From contig NZ_RCUA01000037.1 of the NCBI RefSeq assembly GCF_003731635.1, positions 1-64,000 of the forward strand: 64,000 nt of DNA, in the 5' to 3' direction. Shown here piece after piece: positions 8,758 to 17,668 of the stretch. The DNA is from Marisediminitalea oceani. GTDB lineage: Bacteria > Pseudomonadota > Gammaproteobacteria > Enterobacterales > Alteromonadaceae. Positions within the stretch are counted from its first letter, which is position 1; each line of letters opens with the position of its first letter. Position numbers and translations under genes: made by a program. The notes beneath the pieces were generated by a model. It did no database searches. It saw only the letters and a list, made by a program, of their open reading frames with translations, and had not been told where the DNA came from.

Positions 8758-10187
8758 GGCGTATAATTGGTAGCCTGCTCGCACTCAGTTGTATAACCGC
8801 TTACCCGGTACACGCTAACGACGAAGACAAATGGTGGTTCGACATCGAGGTAATGCTGTTCGCCCGCGATACCGCGGTGAGCGATCTGGCCGAACGGTTT
8901 GAACGTCAACAGGTATTAAATACACCCAACACCGACTGGGATTTACTCACTGAGTATTACCAGCCAGACATTACCATGGTGTACAACTCATTACCGGTCT
9001 GCAACGCCCCCACATCACCACTGTGGGCAGAGGCGCCCTCACAGGAAGAAATCCTGCGCGATTATTATATCGAGCCGGAGCCGGTAGAACCTGCATTAGA
9101 TGACCAGGCCGGGCTTGTTGAAAATGGCAACACGCCGGAGTCTGAGCCGGGCAATCAGGAGAGCGAGCTATTCAGTGATGAAAACAGCGCAGTCACTGAT
9201 AACAATCAGGCTTTGCTGGCTGATGAAACCACTCAGGGCATAGAAGTTTCAGAGAATACCTTTGTTCAACCAGAGCCTGAAATTATCCCCCCTGCGCCTG
9301 ATGCCATTGCGGCCTACTGGTTGTCATTTAACTTAAATGAAGAACAGCTCACGCCGGTAAGCGTAAAACGCCGCCCGCTCAATTGTGTAACGCCCCCAGA
9401 GCCCAATTTAAAACCGCAAAGCTGGCAGTGGCAGAAACCGGATCTCTACGTGCCACCGCGTCAGCAAACGCCGCTTTATGTGCACGGAGCCAATTTTAAA
9501 CGGGCTAACGGCCCGCACCTGCTGCCCACTAATCAGCTCTCACAGGATGATATCTACACCAGCATTCGCTGGCGCAAAGGTATCGAGCGACTGGCTCACT
9601 TTAGCTGGCGTCAGCAGGTTAAATTTGGTCAGGATAAAGCCGAAACCCTGCGTTTGTTTGCCGGCCAGAATTTTGCTCAGCAGTTTACTCAAAATGGCGA
9701 TCTGCGCCCGCAACAATTGCCGTCCGGTGAAGATCCATTGGCAGAACAAAACGCCGAGCTGGCCGAACCGGCAGATAGCTTTTTTACCGAGCTGAATCAG
9801 CGCCTTAATAACCCGCAGCCAATCAGTTTTGCCGGTATGACAGCACCACCGGAAACCAACGATGACGGCGATACTCAGTCAGATGTGAAGCGTTTATCCC
9901 CTATCTGGGAGCTTGACGGCTTTATTCAGATATACCTTAAATACATCAACCGGGTGCCCTACCTGCACATTAACAGCGAGCTGTTTTATCGACAGCCAGT
10001 GCTTTCGGCCACTAGCCTGCCCGGCGCTGCGCCGGCCTACGAGCTGGTGTCTATTCCGTTTTCCCAGCAGCGCCGCGTGATCAGTACACAACTGCATTAT
10101 TTTGACCATCCGCTGTTTGGCATGCTGGTACAAATACGCCGTTACGATCGCCCCGCAGCGCCGCAACCCGCCGAGGAACAAGACTAA
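8754..10187 (+). CDS. csiV: CsiV family periplasmic protein
   Basis: A 477-residue exported protein with a signal peptide (about 1-22, ending VHA) and the conserved N-terminal start of the mature chain KWWFDIEVMLFAR. In Vibrio cholerae CsiV binds peptidoglycan and supports LpoA/PBP1A under D-amino acid stress. Its position directly after mfd, with a four-base overlap, supports orthology. Between about 100 and 180 it carries a long Glu/Asp-rich, Pro-rich stretch that looks disordered. The conserved C-terminal domain around LDGFIQIYLKYINRVPYLHINSEL (given here as a region, about 380-400) is followed by a closing segment rich in aromatic residues. Confidence 0.85.
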   Translation: MRRIIGSLLALSCITAYPVHANDEDKWWFDIEVMLFARDTAVSDLAERFERQQVLNTPNTDWDLLTEYYQPDITMVYNSLPVCNAPTSPLWAEAPSQEEILRDYYIEPEPVEPALDDQAGLVENGNTPESEPGNQESELFSDENSAVTDNNQALLADETTQGIEVSENTFVQPEPEIIPPAPDAIAAYWLSFNLNEEQLTPVSVKRRPLNCVTPPEPNLKPQSWQWQKPDLYVPPRQQTPLYVHGANFKRANGPHLLPTNQLSQDDIYTSIRWRKGIERLAHFSWRQQVKFGQDKAETLRLFAGQNFAQQFTQNGDLRPQQLPSGEDPLAEQNAELAEPADSFFTELNQRLNNPQPISFAGMTAPPETNDDGDTQSDVKRLSPIWELDGFIQIYLKYINRVPYLHINSELFYRQPVLSATSLPGAAPAYELVSIPFSQQRRVISTQLHYFDHPLFGMLVQIRRYDRPAAPQPAEEQD

Positions 10188-10189
10188 TC

Positions 10190-10729
10190 ATGAAAATCTA
10201 TACCAAAACCGGCGATCAGGGTGAAACCCAGCTTTACGTCAACAAGCCACAAAAAGTGGCCAAAGACGACGCTATTATCGAATGTTACGGCAGTCTTGAC
10301 GAACTCAATGCACAAATTGGCCTGTTAAGTGCTCGCCTGCAGGCAGATGAACTGGGCAGCGACAGCGACTTAGCCATGCTGGCAGCCATTCAGAATGCCC
10401 TGTTCAGCGTTGGCTTTGCGGTATCGGCCAGCTCTACCCTGGCCCCGGATGCGGTAGTGGATTTAGAATCCCATATTGATGTGATGCAAGCCGACCTACC
10501 GCCGCAAACCAGCTTTATTTTACCCGGTGGCTGTGTGGCTGCTGCGCAGGCTCATGTTTGTCGTACCGTGTGCCGCCGTGCCGAGCGACGCATGATCAGC
10601 ATGGCCAAACACACCGAAGTCTCAGAACTCGCCCAGCAATACGTTAATCGCTTATCCGACTGGCTGTATGTGTTTGCCCGGTATCTCAACGCCAGAGCCG
10701 GCGTGGCAGATGTGCCGGTTAGCCGCTAG
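10190..10729 (+). CDS. PduO-type ATP:cob(I)alamin adenosyltransferase
   Basis: A 179-residue enzyme that transfers the adenosyl group of ATP to cob(I)alamin, giving coenzyme B12. The N-terminal ATP-binding signature KIYTKTGDQGET is at 2-13, followed by YGSLDELNAQIG (about 34-45); the later FILPGG and CRRAERR motifs of the PduO family are also present. Length is typical. It starts two bases after csiV stops, so mfd, csiV and this gene may form one transcript. It ends facing the DASS transporter gene. The family has trimeric cytoplasmic members; no cobalamin biosynthesis genes are nearby, so salvage is the likely role. Confidence 0.9.
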   Translation: MKIYTKTGDQGETQLYVNKPQKVAKDDAIIECYGSLDELNAQIGLLSARLQADELGSDSDLAMLAAIQNALFSVGFAVSASSTLAPDAVVDLESHIDVMQADLPPQTSFILPGGCVAAAQAHVCRTVCRRAERRMISMAKHTEVSELAQQYVNRLSDWLYVFARYLNARAGVADVPVSR

Positions 10730-10733
10730 GCGT

Positions 10734-12104
10734 TTATAACCGGGTTACAACCACCACACCAGTAATAACCAGCCCCACCAGAATATTCAGCATGGTGCCC
10801 TCGCGCACCATGGTCTGAATGGGGATCCGGCCGCTGCCATATACAATGGCATTGGGCGCTGTAGCTACCGGCATCATAAAGGCGCAGCTGGCGCTAATAG
10901 CGGCAGGCATCATCAGCACAATAGGATCCACGCCAATCGCGGCCGACGCACTGGCCAGAATTGGCATAAGCAGGGTCGCGGTAGCGGTATTAGAAGTAAT
11001 TTCGGTAACAAAACTCACTGCCAGGCACAATACCAGCAAAGTCAGCACAATGGGCAGAGCAGACAGTCCGGTAAGTGCTTCACCAAGTAATAAACTTAAG
11101 CCCGAAGCGGTAAACGCCTTGGCCATGCAAATACCGCCCGCAAACAGCAGTAACATGCCCCACGGGATCGCCTCAGCGGTTTTCCAGTCGAGCAGTTGAT
11201 CGGGCTTTTCTTTATCGCCGTTGGGTACCAGAAACATCAGCACCACACCGGCAATGGCAATAGTGCTGTCACTCACCAGCGTCATACCCGTCCATACCGA
11301 CCAGTAAGGGCGGAATATCCAGGCCAGCGCCACAATGCCAAACACGATCAGCACCCGCTTTTCCGCCGGGCGCCAGTCACCGGCCTTTGGTAAATCACAA
11401 TCCGGCATATCACTTAATTTGCGGGTCAGCCAGAACGCCATTATCGGAATCGCGATCAGTACTATGGGTACACCGGTCATCATCCAGTTAATAAAACTGA
11501 GCTCCGTGCCGGTGGTTTGCTGATACACACTCATAAAAATAATATTCGGCGGTGTGCCGATGGGCGTGCCCACCCCGCCCAAACTCGCTGAGTATGCAAT
11601 GCCGAGTAACAAGGCAGCAGCCAGTTTTGGCGAGTTCATCGAAGTGATAATGGCCATAGCAATAGGCAGTAACATTAAAGTGGTAGCGGTATTGGATATC
11701 CACATGCTCAGCACTGCCGAGGTGAGCATAAAGCCCAGCACCAGCCGTCTGGCACTGGACGCTCCGCATAAGCGCAGCATGTATACCGCAATGCGGCGGT
11801 GCACACCCGACTTCTCCAGCGCTTTGGAGAGCATAAACGCACCCATCAGCAGCAGGATCACGTGGCTACCCAGTGCTGATGCCGCTTCTTTATAATCAAT
11901 TACGCCCGCCATAGGAAAGGCCACAAACGGGATAAGCGAGGTCACCGGAATAGGCAGTGCCTCAGTCACCCACAAGATGGCAATTAATAGTGTTAGCGCG
12001 GCCGTCAGACTGAGTGCCTGGTCTAAACCGTTCGCGGCCAGCACGCCCCATAACAATGCACTGACCACAACGCTGAATACGATGACTTTATTTTTAACTT
12101 TCAT
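10734..12104 (-). CDS. DASS/SLC13 family sodium-coupled carboxylate transporter
   Basis: A 456-residue inner-membrane transporter with about eleven transmembrane segments. Both sodium/substrate hairpins are visible: SNTATTLMLLP (about 133-143) and EITSNTATATLLMP (about 385-398), together with GTPIGTPPN. Family members import succinate, malate, citrate or sulfate with sodium. The start ATG 12104 lies inside the end of nagZ (11-base overlap in a different frame), so the two genes are translationally coupled; a longer upstream frame is ignored. A dicarboxylate transporter linked to muropeptide recycling is unusual. The substrate cannot be assigned. A second DASS gene lies at 38194-39663. Confidence 0.9.
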   Translation of the reverse strand: MKVKNKVIVFSVVVSALLWGVLAANGLDQALSLTAALTLLIAILWVTEALPIPVTSLIPFVAFPMAGVIDYKEAASALGSHVILLLMGAFMLSKALEKSGVHRRIAVYMLRLCGASSARRLVLGFMLTSAVLSMWISNTATTLMLLPIAMAIITSMNSPKLAAALLLGIAYSASLGGVGTPIGTPPNIIFMSVYQQTTGTELSFINWMMTGVPIVLIAIPIMAFWLTRKLSDMPDCDLPKAGDWRPAEKRVLIVFGIVALAWIFRPYWSVWTGMTLVSDSTIAIAGVVLMFLVPNGDKEKPDQLLDWKTAEAIPWGMLLLFAGGICMAKAFTASGLSLLLGEALTGLSALPIVLTLLVLCLAVSFVTEITSNTATATLLMPILASASAAIGVDPIVLMMPAAISASCAFMMPVATAPNAIVYGSGRIPIQTMVREGTMLNILVGLVITGVVVVTRL

Positions 12105-13089
12105 AGCGTTGCCACACCTCACAGGCTTGCTGGTAGGTTTGTTCTGCCGTTGCTGAGAGCTGCCAGCCACTAAGCCGGCTCAGGCGATGAGAAGGTTCAA
12201 GCGTGTTCGGCAGGCCGTTTAAAATGGCCAGCGCACCGGCCGTATTGTTACACGCCAGCACCATATCACAGCCGGCAGCCAGTGCCTGCTCGGCGCGCTC
12301 GGGGTATGTACCGGCCACAGCTGCGCCTTCCATAGATAAATCATCGGAAAAAATCACCCCGTCAAAGCCGAGCTTGTCACGCAAAATGGTTTGTAACCAG
12401 TAAGGCGAAAACCCGGCGGGCTTATCGTCGATGGCCGCAAATCGCACGTGAGCTGGCATGATGGCATCAATTTTTTGCCGGGCGATGAGGTCTGCAAACG
12501 GCACCAAATCCTGCTGCTTGATGGTTTGCCAGTCCCGTTCATCCACCGGGGTATCAATGTGTGAGTCAGCCACCACGCTGCCATGGCCGGGAAAGTGTTT
12601 GCCGGTAGAGGGCATGCCTATGGCGTGCATGCCGTCTATTAGGCACCCGGCCAGACGGCTCACTACCCCAGGGTGTGGCGAGAAACCGCGATCGCCAATA
12701 ACATTGGACACACCGTTAATGTCCAGCACCGGTGCAAAACTAATATCAATATCCAGCTGTTTAAGCTCGTAACCCATAATCACACCGCAGGCATAACTTA
12801 ACGCGTCGGCGTCATTATCATTATCGGTTAGCTGCAGTATCTGCCCCATGGCGGGTAGCCGGGTAAATCCGGGGCGAAAACGCTGTACCCGGCCGCCTTC
12901 ATGATCCACAGCGATGATCAGCGGTTTGCCTGCCGCCTCACGAATATCCTGAACCAACGCCCTGAGTTGATCTACCGACTCGTAATTGCGCGTAAACAGG
13001 ATCACACCACCGGTAAGCGGGTGCGCTAGCATGTCGCGTTCATCTTGCTGTAAACTGAGGCTGCGACAATCGATCATTACTGGTCCCAT
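12094..13089 (-). CDS. nagZ: beta-N-acetylhexosaminidase NagZ
   Basis: A 331-residue cytoplasmic glycoside hydrolase of family 3, which removes N-acetylglucosamine from anhydromuropeptides in cell-wall recycling. The protein starts MGPVMIDC and has HPLTGGVILFTRNY, EGGRVQRF, the mobile-loop catalytic histidine in GKHFPGHG (about 165-175) and the nucleophile Asp in FSDDLSMEGA (about 240-250). ATG 13089 follows GGAG; the frame extends eight codons further but the family begins at this Met. It overlaps the DASS gene by 11 bases. It is divergent from the acylase gene at 13294. Confidence 0.96.
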   Translation of the reverse strand: MGPVMIDCRSLSLQQDERDMLAHPLTGGVILFTRNYESVDQLRALVQDIREAAGKPLIIAVDHEGGRVQRFRPGFTRLPAMGQILQLTDNDNDADALSYACGVIMGYELKQLDIDISFAPVLDINGVSNVIGDRGFSPHPGVVSRLAGCLIDGMHAIGMPSTGKHFPGHGSVVADSHIDTPVDERDWQTIKQQDLVPFADLIARQKIDAIMPAHVRFAAIDDKPAGFSPYWLQTILRDKLGFDGVIFSDDLSMEGAAVAGTYPERAEQALAAGCDMVLACNNTAGALAILNGLPNTLEPSHRLSRLSGWQLSATAEQTYQQACEVWQRYES

Positions 13090-13293
13090 GCTGACTCCTG
13101 GACTCCAATGCATTGTTTTACAATGCTAAACTGCTTAGGACGTGGCGACAAACAAAAGTTAAGCTTCACTAGCGCAATAGCGCTGCCACCCGCTTAAGAC
13201 GCTGGCAGAGAAAATCGTGAAGCGGTGGTGAGCTACACCATCAAACTGCCGCCGAAAGGCTTTAAGCATAAGAAAAAACAGGGAGTATTACAC

Positions 13294-15582
13294 GTGTTAA
13301 ATTGGTTAAAACGGATCGTACTGGCGGCAATTGGCCTGCTGATCATTGCGGTGATGGCGGTTTACTTTACCCTGCGTCAGTCACTACCGGCCTTAGACGG
13401 CGATCGCATTGTCAGTCAGGTTCAGCAACCCGCTACTTTATCGCGCGACGATCTCGGCCAGGCAATTATTCAGGCCGATTCACGCAAGGAAGCCATGTAT
13501 TTACTTGGCTTTGCTCACGGCCAGGACCGTTTCTTCCAGATGGATCTGCAACGTCGGGTTGCCGCCGGTGAGCTGTCTGAGTGGCTGGGTAGCATGGCCC
13601 TCGATGTCGATAAAACCGGTCGTTTTCACGAATTCCGTCGCCGCGCCAACACCATCTATGCGCAGCTGCCCCAGGCACAAAAAGACATTCTGCTTGCTTA
13701 TACCGAAGGGGTTAATCAGGCCGTCGAAGAACAATCTGCCCGTCCCTTCGAATATATTCTGACTAATTTTGAGCAGGCCCCCTGGTCACCTGAAGACAGT
13801 ATTCTGGTGATCCTCAGCATGTACCTCGATTTACAAAGTGGTAATGTTAATCGCGATCTTACCCTGACCGAAATTAAGCATCAGTTTGGCCAGCCCATGG
13901 TCGACTTTATTTTGCAGCCGAGCCAGTATCAGGCTGCTCTGGATAACAGCCAGCTCACCGGCGATGTGGAAACTCCATTGCTCAAAGCGCGCCCGGCTGC
14001 AGTGAGCAACAACACGGCCGAAATGGCCTTTCGCACCGAAATTGGCAGTAACAACTGGATTGTGGGCGGCGCACTCACCGAAAGCGGCGACGCGCTGCTG
14101 GCCAGTGACATGCATTTAGGCATGCGCGTACCGATTATCTGGTATCGCGCCCAACTCAATTATGCGGTGGACCAGTACGACGTGTCGCTGACCGGGGTTA
14201 CCTTACCCGGCGTACCCGGCGTCATTGCCGGCACCAATGGTCATATCGCCTGGGGCTTCACCAATGCCTATGTGGATACCGCCGACTGGGTGCTGATTGA
14301 CCGCAGCGAAGTGACAGCCGTGGAAGAAACCATCAACGTAAAAGGTGAGCCGGAGACTTATAAGCGGCTCACCAGCCAGTACGGCCCGGTTCGCCAGTTA
14401 GGTACGCGCTTTTACGCCTTAAAATGGACCGCCCAGGAACCCTACGCGGTTAATCTCATGCTTAACCAGCTAGACACCAAACTGTCGGTACTGGAAGCCA
14501 TTCCGGTGGTCAGAAAGCTCGGCATCCCGGTGCAGAACATTGCCCTTGGTGACACTGCCGGTAACATTGCCTGGATGCCAGCTGGCGCAGTCCCGGCCCG
14601 TAAAGTGCCGCATAATACGGCCATTACACCTGAGCAGCTGGACGGTTTATGGAACGTCGATGAAATGGACCTGCCAGTAGTAATGAATCCATCATCACAT
14701 CGCATCTGGACCGCCAACTCGCGAGTTATTGGCACTGACGACCTCGACCGCTTTGGCGATGGTGGCTATGCCCTTGGCGCACGAGCTCAACAGATCCGCG
14801 ACCGCCTGTTCGATTACGAACAATTTGACGAACAACGTTTCTACCAGATCCAGCTCGATAATGAAGCGCGCTTTCTGCAGCCCTGGCATGCCCTGCTCCG
14901 TCAGTTATTAAAGCGCAATTCCGGCTACTTTGCCGCCGATATCGAAGCGCTGGATAACTGGCAAAACTGTGCCTGCGCCGAGTCGGTAGGCTACACCCTG
15001 GTGAAGCACTTTCGTCGTCAGGTAATTAACACCACATTTGCGCCCCTTAGCGAAGCCCTTAAACCCAAGCATCTGAGCCTGCGGTTTGTATCCAGTAACC
15101 TCGAACCGGCTATCTGGCAGCTTATTCGCAGTGAAAACACCCAGTGGTTGCCAGAGGGCCAGAACGACTGGCAAAGCTATATGCTGAGCCAGTATGAGCA
15201 GGCGCGGCAACAGTTGCAGGATAAACACGGCGCGTCAAAGGATTTATCGACCCTGGCCTGGGGTAAGGTCAATAAGCAAGCCATTACCCATCCTTTTGCC
15301 GGACAGATCCCGGTGTTCGGCAAGGCGTTAAACATGCCGGAAATTCCCGGCTATGGCGATACTTTCATGCCGGCGGTTCAGGCCCGTAGCTTCGGTGCTT
15401 CCCAGCGCTTGTTTGTGCGCCCCGGCCAGCTCGATAAAGCGGTATTAACCATTCCGGGTGGGCAGTCCGGTCATCCGCTCTCGGCATTTTATAAAGCCGG
15501 TTTCGATGACTATGCTAAGCATCGCATGACCCCACTATTGCCAGGTAAGCCTTTGCATACGCTCACTTTTATGCCAGAGTAA
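13294..15582 (+). CDS. penicillin acylase family Ntn hydrolase
   Basis: A 762-residue member of the penicillin amidase/acyl-homoserine-lactone acylase family. A short N-terminal membrane segment or signal anchor (about 8-28) sends it to the periplasm. The precursor should cleave itself before Ser252 in IGSNNW, freeing the N-terminal nucleophile of the beta chain; the spacer region and the later motif GRYGDGGYALGARAQQIRD-like sequence near 495-510 (here FGDGGYALGARAQQI) fit the family. GTG 13294 follows GGGAG by eight bases and begins LNWLKRIV; the open frame 23 codons upstream is unlikely to be used. The substrate is unknown: homologues cleave acyl-homoserine lactones, beta-lactams or other amides. 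Confidence 0.85.
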   Translation: MLNWLKRIVLAAIGLLIIAVMAVYFTLRQSLPALDGDRIVSQVQQPATLSRDDLGQAIIQADSRKEAMYLLGFAHGQDRFFQMDLQRRVAAGELSEWLGSMALDVDKTGRFHEFRRRANTIYAQLPQAQKDILLAYTEGVNQAVEEQSARPFEYILTNFEQAPWSPEDSILVILSMYLDLQSGNVNRDLTLTEIKHQFGQPMVDFILQPSQYQAALDNSQLTGDVETPLLKARPAAVSNNTAEMAFRTEIGSNNWIVGGALTESGDALLASDMHLGMRVPIIWYRAQLNYAVDQYDVSLTGVTLPGVPGVIAGTNGHIAWGFTNAYVDTADWVLIDRSEVTAVEETINVKGEPETYKRLTSQYGPVRQLGTRFYALKWTAQEPYAVNLMLNQLDTKLSVLEAIPVVRKLGIPVQNIALGDTAGNIAWMPAGAVPARKVPHNTAITPEQLDGLWNVDEMDLPVVMNPSSHRIWTANSRVIGTDDLDRFGDGGYALGARAQQIRDRLFDYEQFDEQRFYQIQLDNEARFLQPWHALLRQLLKRNSGYFAADIEALDNWQNCACAESVGYTLVKHFRRQVINTTFAPLSEALKPKHLSLRFVSSNLEPAIWQLIRSENTQWLPEGQNDWQSYMLSQYEQARQQLQDKHGASKDLSTLAWGKVNKQAITHPFAGQIPVFGKALNMPEIPGYGDTFMPAVQARSFGASQRLFVRPGQLDKAVLTIPGGQSGHPLSAFYKAGFDDYAKHRMTPLLPGKPLHTLTFMPE

Positions 15583-15613
15583 ACGACTAACCGGTAATTT
15601 GAGAAAGGCCACA

Positions 15614-16081
15614 ATGACCCCTGCAATAAAACTGCTCGAGCGCGGTAAACATGCTCACCAGGTGCTCAGGTATGAGCATGATAAACAGGCCGAGTCCTTC
15701 GGCCTGGAAGCGGTTGAAAAACTCGCCCTGGAGGCGCCCACCGTGTTTAAAACCCTGGTGGCCGAACTGGACTCGGGGAAACTCGTGGTCGCTATTGTAC
15801 CGGTCACCCATCAGTTAAACCTCAAACAACTGGCTAAAGCGGCCGGAGCCAAAAAAGCACAAATGGCGCCACCGGCCAAAGTAGAAAGCACTACCGGTTA
15901 CGTGCTTGGCGGTGTCAGTCCGTTGGGCCAGAAGAAAGCCTTACCCACGTTTATCGACCAAAGCGCAACTCAGTTCGAACTGATTTACTGCAGTGCCGGT
16001 AAACGCGGGCTGGAAATCGAACTCGCCCCGCAATTACTTGCCAGTCTGACCCGCGCCACCTTTGCGCCGCTCGCCGCATAG
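15614..16081 (+). CDS. ybaK: Cys-tRNA(Pro) deacylase YbaK/EbsC
   Basis: A 155-residue trans-editing enzyme that removes cysteine from mischarged tRNA-Pro. It starts MTPAIKLLERG, has YEHD, the conserved lysine in FKTLVAELD, STTGYVLGGVSPLGQKK (about 95-111) and the closing GKRGLEIEL, very close to the E. coli protein. ATG 15614 follows GAGAAAGG. It is 31 bases after the acylase gene on the same strand and 16 bases before the zinc-ribbon gene, so the three may be cotranscribed. Confidence 0.95.
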   Translation: MTPAIKLLERGKHAHQVLRYEHDKQAESFGLEAVEKLALEAPTVFKTLVAELDSGKLVVAIVPVTHQLNLKQLAKAAGAKKAQMAPPAKVESTTGYVLGGVSPLGQKKALPTFIDQSATQFELIYCSAGKRGLEIELAPQLLASLTRATFAPLAA

Positions 16082-16097
16082 TTTAGAAAGTCTTTCT

Positions 16098-16598
16098 ATG
16101 AAGTGCCCGCGAACGCAAAGTGAACTCACCCGCATCAACGTGGGTAAAGTGCCAGTATTTGTGAGCGAAGCCTGTGGCGGTGTGTTTTTAGCAAACCAGA
16201 CGCTGGCGCTATTTGAGTCTCCACAGGAAGAGCGCGGCCACGCGCTGGAAAAGCACCTGCGCCAGTTTCATCATGCCCTGCCCGCACTGGATGAGCGGGT
16301 TAATTGCCCTGCTTGCGATGACACAGTAATGCTTCGTCGTTTTTACAGCCCACTGCATGTGGTGGAAATTGATGAATGCCCGGGCTGCGGTGGTATATGG
16401 CTGGACAGCGGCGAATTATCCCAATTACAACAGTTAATGCTTAACCCTAAAGAGCGAGCCCTGTTACGCCAGCAATTAATGAGTGAACACCGTCCTGAAA
16501 ACATTGAGGGGATGGCGCATTTGCGGGACAGATGGATAAAGCGCAGTGACAAAATAGATAAACTCTTTGAACTGGCCGACTACCTGGCCCGCTGGTAG
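16098..16598 (+). CDS. zinc-ribbon (zf-TFIIB type) protein
   Basis: A 166-residue cytoplasmic protein. The N-terminal CPRTQ segment lacks a complete first ribbon, but a full one is present at about 74-105: CPACDD, then CPGCGGIWLDSGEL, the signature of the zf-TFIIB family. The C-terminal third is helical and charged (HLRDRWIKRSDKIDKLFELADYL). Proteins of this family are widespread in proteobacteria and have no assigned role. The start ATG 16098 has GAAAG upstream; an open frame 12 codons further overlaps ybaK. It faces the gene at 16603-17190 end to end. Confidence 0.75.
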   Translation: MKCPRTQSELTRINVGKVPVFVSEACGGVFLANQTLALFESPQEERGHALEKHLRQFHHALPALDERVNCPACDDTVMLRRFYSPLHVVEIDECPGCGGIWLDSGELSQLQQLMLNPKERALLRQQLMSEHRPENIEGMAHLRDRWIKRSDKIDKLFELADYLARW

Positions 16599-16602
16599 TA
16601 AT

Positions 16603-17190
16603 TTACTCGACTTCAGATACAGATGCGTCAGCTGACTGGCGAAAACGTTCCTGCCACATTGCCTTGGCCTGTTTAGTATCTGCTTCGCCGGGAGTTTCTG
16701 TGTCGCTAAGCTCACGCGCAATATCCATAATGATGGCATCACGGGCGGCAATCAGCCGATCGGCCTCCGCAAATAAATCACGGGCCTCGGGGTATTTGGT
16801 TTTTAAGGCATCAATGCCCTTCAGCTGATAATAATGCTGTTCAAAAGCCTCGTTAAATAAAGCCCGTTTAGCATGAAAGACCAGGTACTCACGGCCCTTC
16901 TCTGAACTGATAAAAGTAATATCACTGTCGGTCAGCTCGGCGGCTTTGGCCACCTCTACGGCTTTTTGTTGCCATTGCTCAATGGCCGCCTGGTCGTCAT
17001 TTTTTACCGCAGTAGCCATGCCTGCTACCAGATCACTGGCATGCAGAATTTGCTGCCGAAACGCCATTGACGCCAGCTCTGCCTCATCATACTCCGGCAT
17101 GACGGGATCATCAGACCCATTAAACTGCCAGAAAGCGACCACGGCCAGCAGGATTAAGCCAATAACTACGACGATTTTCTTTGAAAACAT
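16603..17190 (-). CDS. hypothetical membrane-anchored protein
   Basis: A 195-residue protein of unknown function. A single hydrophobic segment at about 6-23 (IVVVIGLILLAVVAFW) anchors it, and the remaining 170 residues, acidic and mostly helical, should lie in the periplasm. No cysteine or lipobox is present, so it is not a lipoprotein. ATG 17190 was chosen; the frame runs 21 codons further upstream without a start that fits better. It ends four bases from the zinc-ribbon gene on the other strand. No family was recognised. Confidence 0.6.
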   Translation of the reverse strand: MFSKKIVVVIGLILLAVVAFWQFNGSDDPVMPEYDEAELASMAFRQQILHASDLVAGMATAVKNDDQAAIEQWQQKAVEVAKAAELTDSDITFISSEKGREYLVFHAKRALFNEAFEQHYYQLKGIDALKTKYPEARDLFAEADRLIAARDAIIMDIARELSDTETPGEADTKQAKAMWQERFRQSADASVSEVE

Positions 17191-17315
17191 AACAACCTGT
17201 ACAACATATTGGAAAGAAATTGAGAAAGGATAGTTTACTACGCCTGAGCACAAAACGCATTGCGCGACTGTACCGCTCTATGTACCGATGGCTCGGTTAA
17301 CAGCAATAGTGGTGA

Positions 17316-17351
17316 TAAAAATAACGAGCCGGAAGGTACCGGCCCGCATTT
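17316..17351 (-). terminator. intrinsic terminator after ihfA
   Basis: Hairpin of GAGCCGG and CCGGCCC (17326-17345 on +) with a six-base loop. On the minus strand it is followed by GTTATTTTTATC. It lies 13 bases past the ihfA stop codon. An A/T run on the other side may make it work in both directions. Confidence 0.6.
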
Positions 17352-17363
17352 TTGATACGAGGT

Positions 17364-17663
17364 TTACTCTGTCGGTGGTTTGGAATTTTCCACGCGACTT
17401 TTTAACTTCTGACCCGGACGGAATGTCACCACCCGACGCGCTTTAATCGGAATGTCTTCGCCGGTTTTTGGATTACGGCCAGGACGTTCGTTTTTGTCGC
17501 GCAGATCAAAGTTACCAAAACCGGATAGTTTCACTTGTTCACCGGATTCCAGTGCGCCTTTGATTTCTTCAAAAAACGCTTCCACTAAATCTTTAGCGTC
17601 CTTCTTATTAATACCCAGTTTTTCGAATAAGTGTTCAGCCATTTCGGCTTTGGTTAGTGCCAT
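17364..17663 (-). CDS. ihfA: integration host factor subunit alpha
   Basis: A 99-residue DNA-bending protein, partner of IhfB. It starts [14 protein letters not shown] and has the beta-arm [17 protein letters not shown] (about 60-76) with the proline that intercalates into DNA, and a C-terminal [12 protein letters not shown]. It lies five bases after pheT, the classical pheS-pheT-ihfA order of gammaproteobacteria. IHF also serves sigma-54 promoters, two candidates for which are in this window. Confidence 0.97.
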   Translation of the reverse strand: MALTKAEMAEHLFEKLGINKKDAKDLVEAFFEEIKGALESGEQVKLSGFGNFDLRDKNERPGRNPKTGEDIPIKARRVVTFRPGQKLKSRVENSKPPTE

Positions 17664-17668
17664 AAAAT

